Source: JAJXZP01 sp963787185 (GTDB taxonomy: Bacteria > Spirochaetota > Spirochaetia > Treponematales > Rectinemataceae). From it: a stretch of DNA of 64,000 nucleotides. Shown piece by piece: positions 1 through 7,281 of the stretch. The stretch is taken from positions 1,054,001 through 1,118,000 of the forward strand of contig CAWBCC010000014.1 of NCBI GenBank assembly GCA_963787185.1, in the 5' to 3' direction. The first letter of the stretch is position 1. Every line of letters starts with the position of its first letter. Below the pieces are notes generated by a model that was not told where the DNA came from, ran no database searches, and saw only the letters and a list, made by a program, of their open reading frames with translations. The translations under genes and the position numbers were made by a program.

Positions 1-1610
1 CCGAAGACACTGCTCGCGTTGGACTCGCCGAGCAGCAGATCGCCGCCGCCTTCTTTAAGCGCCAGAACGAGCTCGGCGGGCGAGAGAGGCCGTAGGTCCA
101 ACCGAAGTTTCACGCCCAGCGCCGCCGCGATTCCGGATGCCTGCTCGACGCCGCTCCCTTCGTGCAAACCTTCGATTCCCGGTGCGCACACGGGGGGAAA
201 GGGCCTCGCCCCGCCAAGCACTACAAGCTCACCGCGCTTCCTGACGCGGGAGATGAGATCGGCGCGTTCCTCTATCGTCGCGCCGGGTAGTCTCGCCGCA
301 ACGGTCTGGCGCCGGTTGAGGGGGTCGGTTTTTGGAACGATGAGGGCGTTGGCGGCCATATTGGTGATGATGATGAGGAGCGTGCGTAGCGGATCCGCGA
401 TTGCATCGATCGCAATGAAAATGATGAGCACCGCTTCGACCGGCAAGCCGAGCGGACCGAGGACGATCGACAGCAAGTTCAAGGTCGCGATACCGCTTGC
501 TCCGGCGGTCGCTATACCACCGAAAAGGGAACCTATGACGACGATGGCGTAGCGTGACGGGTCCATGCTTACGCCGTACAGTTGTGCGACGAACAGCGCG
601 GCTACTGCGAAATAGATGATATTGCCGAAACGCCCCAGCGTTATGCCGAGCGACAGGAACAGATTGGTCGAGCGTTCGTAGAAGCCAAGTTTCTGCTCGA
701 GCGCCTTGATGGCGGTGGGCAGTGTAGCAAAGCTGCTGCGTGTCACAAGAGAGACTATGATCGGATCGAGCAGCGCCCTCATGACCGTACCCAGACTCTC
801 GCGGCTGCGTTGCCAGATTATCGCAATGTCAATCAGAACTACGATCAATCCGACCGCGTAAAAGATCAGAATGAATTTGAGCATCGCCAGCAGGATCTGG
901 AAACCGGTCGACGCGATCTGGTCGGCAAGGAGACAGATGAGCCCGAAGGGTAGCACTACCAAGAGCCACGCGATAATCTTCTGAAATGCCTTGAAAAAGC
1001 CGTCAAAGAGTGCGATGAGAGACTCGCCCTGCTCGCCGCGGAGCAGCCCGATCGCTATGCCGAATAATATCGAGAAGAAGATGAGCGCGAGCGCTTTTCC
1101 GCTCGCGAGTGCGCTGAAGATGTTCTGTGGAATGATCTGCACAATGAAGTCGATCAGCCCGGCCTGCGCCTTGTGCCCCGGGGGCGCCGATAGGGAAAGC
1201 TCGAGGTCGGGAGCGTACTGACTTTGCTGCGTCTTTACGATACTGCCGAGCGTATTCCTCGTTGGCTCGTCGAGTCCCGAGCCGGGATGTCCGATGATGC
1301 CGCCGAGCGTTCCCAGCACCGAGGCGGCGATGAGCATCGTCACGAAGACCAGAATCATGCGTAGCAAGAAGCCCCGCATCCCGGTCGACTTTGCGAGACC
1401 GGCCACGCTGGAAATGATCGCCGAGACTATGATGGGGAGAACGGTCATTTCGAGCAGATAGAGGTACATGAGCCCGAAAGGTTTGAGCACCTCGGCGACG
1501 CCGTGAAACAGCAGACCGATGACCACCGCAATGGCGACCGAAACGAGAATGCTCCACGGCGAGGTGAGAAGGCCGACGACAAGATTCTGCTGCTGTTTGG
1601 GGGACGTCAT
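1..1610 (-). CDS. Dicarboxylate/amino acid:cation symporter with C-terminal solute-binding-like domain (partial)
   Basis: The gene starts at an ATG at 1610-1608 behind a GGAAG site and runs off the left window edge, so only about 536 residues are visible. Residues 1-425 are strongly hydrophobic and read as a DAACS/SDF family symporter: N-terminal helices, a Ser-rich loop (TRSSFATLPTAIKALE), a Gly/Thr-rich stretch (FGGIATAGASGIATLN) and a helix ending in a polar Asp (IAIDAIADPLRTL). The family takes up dicarboxylates or acidic amino acids with Na+ or H+. From about residue 430 the protein becomes soluble and looks like the start of a family 3 periplasmic binding protein (RVRKRGELVVLG, then GIAAALGVKLRLDL and ELVLALKEGGGDLLLGES). 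It lies 9 bp after the stop of a separate binding-protein gene, so the two probably form one uptake operon. Substrate is not known. The fusion is inferred from sequence pattern only. Confidence 0.85.
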   Translation of the reverse strand, partial: MTSPKQQQNLVVGLLTSPWSILVSVAIAVVIGLLFHGVAEVLKPFGLMYLYLLEMTVLPIIVSAIISSVAGLAKSTGMRGFLLRMILVFVTMLIAASVLGTLGGIIGHPGSGLDEPTRNTLGSIVKTQQSQYAPDLELSLSAPPGHKAQAGLIDFIVQIIPQNIFSALASGKALALIFFSILFGIAIGLLRGEQGESLIALFDGFFKAFQKIIAWLLVVLPFGLICLLADQIASTGFQILLAMLKFILIFYAVGLIVVLIDIAIIWQRSRESLGTVMRALLDPIIVSLVTRSSFATLPTAIKALEQKLGFYERSTNLFLSLGITLGRFGNIIYFAVAALFVAQLYGVSMDPSRYAIVVIGSLFGGIATAGASGIATLNLLSIVLGPLGLPVEAVLIIFIAIDAIADPLRTLLIIITNMAANALIVPKTDPLNRRQTVAARLPGATIEERADLISRVRKRGELVVLGGARPFPPVCAPGIEGLHEGSGVEQASGIAAALGVKLRLDLRPLSPAELVLALKEGGGDLLLGESNASSVF

Positions 1611-1619
1611 TTTTCTTCC

Positions 1620-2468
1620 TCATTCCTGCCCTGAATGGAAAATGTCCGGATACCTTTCCAGGAGCTTGTCCGCGTTCAGATCGAGGTTGAGGCTATCCAG
1701 TAACAGATTTATCCAGTAGAGCAGGTGGGTGTTCGCCGGTGCCACGGCGATCGCGATGCTGTCCTCCGTGTCTTTGAGAACGACCGTCTTCACCTTCAGG
1801 GCCGCATCCGGGCGACTTCGGATGATCTTCTTGATCTCCATTTCGTCTCGATAACCGGCGAGGATTGAGCCGTCGAAAACCGCGTCGACGACGTTATCCC
1901 AAGTTGGGAATTGCACGACGGTCGCATGGGGAAAGTTTCTTTTGGCGTAGGCCACGTAGGATGACCCCTCGATGACGCCCACTTTGCCGGTGAAATTCTT
2001 TATGAAGTCGATTACGTCATCGGTGGTTGGAGCTTTCTTCGCCAACTCCAGCCGATTGAGAATCAAGGCCTGATGGAAGACGATATAGGGTCTTGAAAAG
2101 CTGATCCGCTGTGCGCGGCTCAACGTCCTGCTCAGTTTCGAGACTGCCGCATCCGCCTCGCCGCTCGCGACTATCGGAATCAGCCCATCGAAGGAGGCAG
2201 CCTCTCGGTTGAACGCCAGCTTCACGCCGAGCCCCTCGGCAATGGCCTTGGATATGTCCACGTCCAGGCCCGCGAGTTGGCCATCGCCGTTCCGGTAAAA
2301 GAAGGGAGGCTCGTCGTCGGCGGTCATCGCCACGATGAAGGTGCCGCGGTCTTTTATTCGCTGGATATCCGGCGGGTACGCGGACTGACTGAACAGCGTT
2401 TCGGCGGGAATAGTCATGAGCACAGGCAGAAGAAAGGAAAAAAGAGCAACTCTTAAATCAGTCCGCAT
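1620..2468 (-). CDS. Periplasmic amino-acid/solute-binding protein, family 3
   Basis: A 282-residue protein with a Sec signal peptide (hydrophobic residues about 7-24, cleavage near ETLFSQS). It has the family 3 binding-protein fold: RIKDRGTFIVAMTADDEPPF at the start of lobe 1, GQLAGLDVDISKAIAEGLGV, then LIPIVASGEADAAVSKLSRT and a hinge into lobe 2 with KVGVIEGSSYVAYAK. ABC and TRAP-like systems use such proteins to capture amino acids. Here the next gene is a secondary symporter instead of an ABC permease, and that symporter ends in a related domain. The start at 2468 has an AAGGGG site 8 bp upstream. It is the first gene of a two-gene minus-strand operon. Ligand cannot be told from the sequence. 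Confidence 0.85.
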   Translation of the reverse strand: MRTDLRVALFSFLLPVLMTIPAETLFSQSAYPPDIQRIKDRGTFIVAMTADDEPPFFYRNGDGQLAGLDVDISKAIAEGLGVKLAFNREAASFDGLIPIVASGEADAAVSKLSRTLSRAQRISFSRPYIVFHQALILNRLELAKKAPTTDDVIDFIKNFTGKVGVIEGSSYVAYAKRNFPHATVVQFPTWDNVVDAVFDGSILAGYRDEMEIKKIIRSRPDAALKVKTVVLKDTEDSIAIAVAPANTHLLYWINLLLDSLNLDLNADKLLERYPDIFHSGQE

Positions 2469-2642
2469 GCAGATTCCCCTTCCGACGGAGCTGGCAGCAT
2501 TAACTCACGATAGTGTATGCCGAGGTGGAAAGCAAGCGCGAGTTTTCTTATATGATATAGGATTAGCTTCAGTTTTGCGTAAGTCTATAAAGCGGGTCGG
2601 GCCCCTGTCAACCACTGGGTCCCTGGTTCGAAGGGTTCGAGC

Positions 2643-2663
2643 GTCCTAAAAAAGAATTTGGAC
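2643..2663 (+). promoter_or_regulatory. 21-bp near-palindromic box, copy 1
   Basis: The box begins GTCCTAAA and ends TTTGGAC, so its outer arms are inverted repeats. A copy with one mismatch sits at 3947-3967, again 34-49 bp before a start codon. Its last six bases form the -35 element of the promoter described next. A shared operator is the simplest reading; the AraC-type protein encoded just downstream is a candidate binder, but this is inference. Confidence 0.5.
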
Positions 2664-2686
2664 TTTTCCTCTTGCGGGCATACAAT
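2658..2686 (+). promoter_or_regulatory. Sigma70-like promoter of the AraC-type gene
   Basis: TTGGAC at 2658-2663, a 17-bp spacer and TACAAT at 2681-2686. The predicted transcription start would fall on or next to the ATG at 2692, and no Shine-Dalgarno sequence precedes that ATG, so the message may be leaderless. Alternatively translation starts at the Met codon at 2752. Confidence 0.5.
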
Positions 2687-2691
2687 ACCAC

Positions 2692-3759
2692 ATGCGGGTC
2701 CTCCTCTTTGCAGAGGCTGTGGTAATCCTTTTCTTCACCTTCGTCCAGCTCATGGCCAGGAATAAGCAACCAATCCACTATTGTATGATCTTTACGAGCC
2801 TTTTGCTCGCTTACATTCTCATGTACTGGTGGGGCGTCGATACCGGGTTTCTCGTTCGCGTTCCGGCCCTCATCGGAAGCGATGTGGCGGCGACCATCCT
2901 GCTGGCGCCCTCGTTTTACCTTTCCTCGCTTTCCATACTGTACGAAGGCAGGCGGCCTGTCCGCAGGTATGCCGTCTATTTCGTCGCCCCCGCGGTTCTC
3001 GCGCTGTGTTCGCTTCTATTCAATGCCATCACTTCCCCCGGCAAGGCATTTCCGGAGACCCTCGGCCATTTCTCAAGTCCGGCGCGGGAGTTCTCCGCCC
3101 TCATAGCCATGTTCTTGTTGACCGCCGCGGTCGTCATCGACCTGCTTGCCGCGCACAGACTGCGGAGTTCAGGTGGTGTTCAACATGGAAGCGAGTTCCG
3201 CGGTCAGGTGGCCTTCCTTATTTGTTACCTCGCGGCCGCAATGATGGCGATCTCCAGCTTCATCTTTCGATACGACCGTCTGTACATGGCGGCGTGCGCA
3301 ATAGCCGGCCTCATTGCGGTGGCCTATGCCTTGTCGCGCATGGGTGTTTCCTATTTTTCCCAGGACCGCCCTCCGCCGACCCGACGCGCGCGTCCCGAGT
3401 GGGATAATTCAGCGGAGAAACTCGCCTCCAGGCTCCAGGCATTGATGGAGAGGACGGCTCCATACCGCGACGAGAAGCTCTCTCTGAAAGCCCTGGCGCG
3501 CATGCTCGGAGTCGAGCCCTTGCGGCTCTCGTATCATCTGAATGTTCGGCATTCCCTCACATTTCGCAGCTATATCAACGACTGGCGGCTCAGATCCGTA
3601 TGCGAGAATCTCCTGAAATGCCCCGAGCGCTCGATCATCGACATCGCCTTCGAAAGCGGCTTCAACTCCAAGAGTAGTTTCAATTCCCTCTTCTTCAAGA
3701 AATATGGGATGACGCCCCGCGGATACAGGCGGCAAAATCGCGAGATAGACCCGAACTGA
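2692..3759 (+). CDS. AraC-family regulator with N-terminal membrane domain
   Basis: A 355-residue protein. Residues 1-220 hold about seven hydrophobic helices (for example VVILFFTFVQLM and YLAAAMMAISSFIF), followed by a basic/proline linker and a C-terminal AraC-type double helix-turn-helix (about 245-350). The second HTH carries the usual signature: IIDIAFESGFNSKSSFNSLF, then KKYGMTPRGYRR. Such proteins sense a signal in or at the membrane and control nearby genes. The gene stands alone, followed by hairpins and then a lipoprotein gene that carries the same upstream box. No Shine-Dalgarno is visible at the 2692 start. Confidence 0.88.
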   Translation: MRVLLFAEAVVILFFTFVQLMARNKQPIHYCMIFTSLLLAYILMYWWGVDTGFLVRVPALIGSDVAATILLAPSFYLSSLSILYEGRRPVRRYAVYFVAPAVLALCSLLFNAITSPGKAFPETLGHFSSPAREFSALIAMFLLTAAVVIDLLAAHRLRSSGGVQHGSEFRGQVAFLICYLAAAMMAISSFIFRYDRLYMAACAIAGLIAVAYALSRMGVSYFSQDRPPPTRRARPEWDNSAEKLASRLQALMERTAPYRDEKLSLKALARMLGVEPLRLSYHLNVRHSLTFRSYINDWRLRSVCENLLKCPERSIIDIAFESGFNSKSSFNSLFFKKYGMTPRGYRRQNREIDPN

Positions 3760-3785
3760 AGGACACCCCGCCATGCGAGTCTGAC

Positions 3786-3940
3786 CCCTTTCTGCAGGTA
3801 ATCTCAAGAAAGGTCAGGCTTTTGCAAAATGCAGACGCATTTTGCAAAAGCTACCAATACCTGCGGCATTTGCGCACGGTTTCGAAGAAACCGGAGCAAA
3901 TGCGAAGCCAATTTCAAAACCAACCGGGTTTTGAGATTGG
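3786..3940 (+). repeat. Cluster of four intergenic hairpins
   Basis: The gap between the AraC-type gene and the lipoprotein gene is filled with inverted repeats. 3781-3816 has CTGACC..CTTTCT pairing with AGAAAGGTCAG. 3819-3850 is a perfect 14-bp stem (CTTTTGCAAAATGC) with a 4-nt loop. 3866-3903 pairs GCATTTGC with GCAAATGC around an inner CGGTTTC/GAAACCG stem. 3908-3940 pairs a 14-bp arm starting CCAATTTC with one ending GATTGG. The second hairpin and its AGCTACC flank recur elsewhere in the window. None has a clear T tract, so these do not look like simple terminators. Confidence 0.75.
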
Positions 3941-3946
3941 CTCAAG

Positions 3947-3967
3947 GTCCTAAAAAAGAACTTGGAC
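3947..3967 (+). promoter_or_regulatory. 21-bp near-palindromic box, copy 2
   Basis: Same sequence as the box at 2643-2663 except one base. It ends in TTGGAC (3962-3967), which could serve as a -35; the best -10 candidate is GATATA at 3987-3992 (19-bp spacer), weaker than at copy 1. The lipoprotein ATG is at 4001, again very close to the predicted start site. Confidence 0.45.
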
Positions 3968-4000
3968 GACGGCAGGCGTATCGAGGGATATAGATGTGGC

Positions 4001-5407
4001 ATGGGGAAAATAGCAGTGCTGGTCGTCGTCGCACTAAGTTTGGGCTGCTTCTCCTGCAGTTCGCCCCTTCTGCGGACCGACCTGGCTTCCTTCATCGATA
4101 CCGGCCTCAGCAACAATGCGAATCTGGCCGGCATCGCCTTCACCGGGGCCGCCTTGACCAGCGGCTTCGCAGCGGGTACCCCGATCTACCGGCTGACCGG
4201 CATCGGCGGTCCTACTCTTTCATTTTCCGCGACCGCGGTTTCGGGAAGCCAGCACCTTACCTACACCTGGAACGGAGCGGCTCAGACCTGGGCGAGCGTC
4301 GGCGGCGTGACATTCGTCTCATCGAGCCTGACCTGGGTCGCGGGTGCGAATACGCTCCAAATCGTCGTCATGACTCCGGATCGGAAGACCTCAAAGATTT
4401 ACACTTTCAGCAACTTCACAATACTGAACAGCACCAACATAGCCGCCTCCCTCGCCGCTGATTTGTCAGGTTCTTACGTCCTCACCCAGGACATCGATAC
4501 GACGGCCACGGGGAATTGGACGCCGGTAGGATCGGCGACATCGACGCCCTTCACCGGGACCTTCGACGGAGCCGGTCATACGATCACTTTCAAGATTCCC
4601 AGCTATACAAACGACGGCGCAGGTTTCTTCTACGAAATCGGGTCGGGCGGGCTCGTGAAGAACTTGAACGTCGCGGGGACCGTCACGAGTTCGTCCAACC
4701 TCGTCGGCGGCATAGCGGGAGAAAACACCGGCACGATCACGGGCTGCACGAGTGCGGTCAACATCACCGCCACGAGTTCCAGCGAGACGGGCGGCATTGC
4801 CGGCGCCAGCGCGGGAGGGACGATTTCGTACTGCATCTCCATGGGTAGCGTCACGGGTTTCTATCATACCGGAGGCATTGTCGGGGTCGGCAACGCCGAC
4901 GACATCGACCACTGCTACACGACGGGAACGATAAGCGGAACCTGGGGCGTCGGCGGCATTATCGGGGAATGGCAGCACGGTACAATCGACCAATGCTACT
5001 CCGTCGCCACCGTGACCGCCAGCAGCCAAAACGCCGGAGGCCTCATCGGCGACGTGGCGGGAACCGGTCTCGCCTGCACCGACTGTTACGCGCGCGGGAA
5101 CGTCGCCGGGGGATACTATGTCGGCGGATTCATCGGCGGGCATTATAGTGGTAGCGCAACCTTCACGGATTGTTACGCCACGGGATCCCCCACAGGTACA
5201 ACGGTCGGGTATTTTGTCGGATCCAGCTCCGGTTCCACCTTCACTTCTTGTTACGTCGCCAATCCGGCCGGCGGCACCTTCTATCTGAGCACGCTGTCCA
5301 CCGCCGTCCCTCCGGGCTGGAATACTGCGGTGTGGGGACAAGACGCGTCCGTCAACAGCGCTTACCCGTATCTCCAATATTTCGGCAGTAATACGAAAGT
5401 CCCCTGA
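4001..5407 (+). CDS. GLUG-repeat surface lipoprotein
   Basis: A 468-residue protein. I chose ATG 4001 because it opens a lipoprotein signal peptide (KIAVLVVVALSLGC, with further Cys in FSCSS); a TTG 13 codons upstream is unlikely. Residues about 50-130 form a Ser/Thr-rich beta domain. From about residue 205 onward come repeated GLUG-type motifs such as VGGIAGENTGTITGC, TGGIVGVGNADDIDHCY, VGGIIGEWQHGTIDQCY and AGGLIGDVAG, each followed by a Cys-Tyr strand, consistent with a right-handed beta-helix or beta-stack exposed on the cell surface. GLUG repeats are known from IgA peptidases and bacterial surface proteins; no catalytic domain is visible here. Probably controlled by the box at 3947-3967. 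Confidence 0.8.
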   Translation: MGKIAVLVVVALSLGCFSCSSPLLRTDLASFIDTGLSNNANLAGIAFTGAALTSGFAAGTPIYRLTGIGGPTLSFSATAVSGSQHLTYTWNGAAQTWASVGGVTFVSSSLTWVAGANTLQIVVMTPDRKTSKIYTFSNFTILNSTNIAASLAADLSGSYVLTQDIDTTATGNWTPVGSATSTPFTGTFDGAGHTITFKIPSYTNDGAGFFYEIGSGGLVKNLNVAGTVTSSSNLVGGIAGENTGTITGCTSAVNITATSSSETGGIAGASAGGTISYCISMGSVTGFYHTGGIVGVGNADDIDHCYTTGTISGTWGVGGIIGEWQHGTIDQCYSVATVTASSQNAGGLIGDVAGTGLACTDCYARGNVAGGYYVGGFIGGHYSGSATFTDCYATGSPTGTTVGYFVGSSSGSTFTSCYVANPAGGTFYLSTLSTAVPPGWNTAVWGQDASVNSAYPYLQYFGSNTKVP

Positions 5408-5427
5408 GTTCGGGAGTGGAGAACCAA

Positions 5428-7281
5428 ATGGCATCGAGGGAAGCAAAACCGAAGCGCGTCAAGTACCCCCTGGTCGTCAAGCTGATCGGGATCATCTCGA
5501 TCATCGTCGTGGTCTCCGCGGCGACGATCACGGGCCTGTCGTCCTATTTCTTCTCCGAGGACTCGCGGGCCAGAGCCGAGGACAACAACCTGACGGTGAG
5601 CCAGGTCCTCTCCTCGCAGGTCGAGAGCAAGGTCCAGTCGCTGCTATCCAGCGCGCTGTCGCTCTTCGACGTCCTGCGCGGGAGCGGGGGCAACCGGGCC
5701 CTCGAGAGCTCCACGGTGTCCAACTACTTCGACCGCAACGCGGAGGTGGCCTATCTCGACGTTCCCGGCCAGAAGGAGATCGTCAACTCCAAGTTCTTCA
5801 CGGCCAACGAGCTCGAGAGCTCGGTCGTCGGGCCCTTCCTGAAGTCCAAGGCCGATCTCGTAGAGCGGGCCCGCGGCGGCGAGACACTGGTGTGCAACGC
5901 GAGCGTCGCGGTGGGCATACCGGCGGCGGCCCTCTTCTTTCCCTACAGGGACCTGGGCACCAGGAACGCGATGGTCGTCATCTTCTCCACCGAGGAGCTC
6001 CAGGCCATGGTGCAAGCGAGCTCCACCGCCCTGAGCTACGTGGTGGGCTTCGACGGGGGCCTCGTCGTCCATCCCGACTTCGGTCTCGTGAAGATGGGCG
6101 TCAACTTCTCCGACAAGGAGCTCGTGAAGCGCCTGCTCGCGAGCCCCTCGGACAACATGCAGATCCGTTACCGCGACACGGATGGAAAGGAATACCTCGG
6201 CGCCTTCCGCAAGCTTTCGCTCGGCTCGCTCTCGGTGACGAGCTCGACGCCGACCGCCCTGGTCTACAAGGCGGCGTTCGACGTCATGCGCCGCAACCTC
6301 TACCTCACGGGCGTGGTCCTCCTCTTTTCGATCCTGGCGATCTGGTTCTTCGCCCGCTCCATATCCCGGCCCGTGCTGCGCCTGGTCGAGGCCTCGAGCC
6401 TCATCGAGGGCGGCCGGTTCGAGCTGGACCTGGAGCGCGAGTCCGAGGACGAGCTGGGACTCCTCACCGAGAGCTTCGTGCACATGGGCCGGGGACTCGC
6501 CGAGCGCGAACGCGTGAAGGAGACCTTCGGCAAGTTCGTCAATAAGGCGATCGCGGAGCAGGCGCTCAAGGGCGAGCTCGCGCTCGGAGGCGCGCGCAAG
6601 ACGGCGACGATTTTCTTCGCGGACATCCGTTCCTTCACCGCCATATCCGAGAAGCTTTCGCCGGAGGCGGTCGTGGAGTTCCTCAACGACTACATGACCC
6701 GCATGGTCGCCTGCATAGACAAGACAGGAGGCGTGGTCGACAAATTCATCGGGGACGCGATCATGGGCGTCTGGGGGGCGCCGGCCTCGGCGGGCAGCGC
6801 GAGAGACGACGCCCTGGCCGCGCTCAGGGCGATGGTCATGATGCGCTACGCCCTCGTGGACTTCAACAAGGGCCGCGGCGGCGAGGACAGGCCCCTCATC
6901 CACAACGGTTGCGGTGTGAACACGGGTCCCTGCATCGCGGGGCAGATCGGCTCGCTCGAGCGCATGGAATACACGGTGATCGGCGACGCGGTCAACCTCG
7001 CGAGCCGCATCGAGGCCCTCAACAAGCCCTTCGGCACGGACATCCTCGTCTCCGCTTACACCTATGAGCTGGTCAGGGACGAAGTCGTCGTCGAGGCCAT
7101 GCCCGCCATCAAGGTGAAGGGCAAGGCCGAGCCCCTGACCATCTACGCGGTGGTGAAGCTCAAGGGGGAGGAGGGCCCGGATACCCTGAGCGAGCTGCGC
7201 AGCTTCCTCGGCATAAAGCCGCCCGAGGGCGCAGTGAACGTCGATGAGGAAGAAGTCAAGTATGAAATTCTCGAGAAGTGA
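5428..7281 (+). CDS. Membrane-bound class III adenylate/guanylate cyclase
   Basis: A 617-residue protein from ATG 5428 (GGAG 6 bp upstream; an upstream in-frame GTG at 5416 is less likely). Transmembrane helix at about 18-40, a roughly 250-residue periplasmic sensor region, a second helix at about 291-308, HAMP domain about 309-360, and a class III cyclase domain about 390-580. Both metal-binding Asp are present (D399 in FFADIRSF and D443 in KFIGDAIMG), as are the adenine-type Lys (K439) and Asp (TVIGDAVN) and the NLASRIE arginine. It should make cAMP, possibly cGMP, in response to an external signal. The next gene starts inside its last codons, so it is translationally coupled to the FecR-domain protein. 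Confidence 0.9.
   Translation: MASREAKPKRVKYPLVVKLIGIISIIVVVSAATITGLSSYFFSEDSRARAEDNNLTVSQVLSSQVESKVQSLLSSALSLFDVLRGSGGNRALESSTVSNYFDRNAEVAYLDVPGQKEIVNSKFFTANELESSVVGPFLKSKADLVERARGGETLVCNASVAVGIPAAALFFPYRDLGTRNAMVVIFSTEELQAMVQASSTALSYVVGFDGGLVVHPDFGLVKMGVNFSDKELVKRLLASPSDNMQIRYRDTDGKEYLGAFRKLSLGSLSVTSSTPTALVYKAAFDVMRRNLYLTGVVLLFSILAIWFFARSISRPVLRLVEASSLIEGGRFELDLERESEDELGLLTESFVHMGRGLAERERVKETFGKFVNKAIAEQALKGELALGGARKTATIFFADIRSFTAISEKLSPEAVVEFLNDYMTRMVACIDKTGGVVDKFIGDAIMGVWGAPASAGSARDDALAALRAMVMMRYALVDFNKGRGGEDRPLIHNGCGVNTGPCIAGQIGSLERMEYTVIGDAVNLASRIEALNKPFGTDILVSAYTYELVRDEVVVEAMPAIKVKGKAEPLTIYAVVKLKGEEGPDTLSELRSFLGIKPPEGAVNVDEEEVKYEILEK

Noticed and set aside
1003..1623. Arg-rich 206-codon frame over the symporter
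   Set aside because: It is an alternate frame of the symporter gene; the hydrophobic frame starting at 1610 is the real one.
2596..2645. tRNA-like words (GGTTCGAAGGGTTCGA)
   Set aside because: No acceptor or anticodon stem can be formed around them.
2416..2649. Short frame over the SBP start and the AraC upstream region
   Set aside because: Overlaps the true SBP start and promoter; no ribosome site or protein-like composition.
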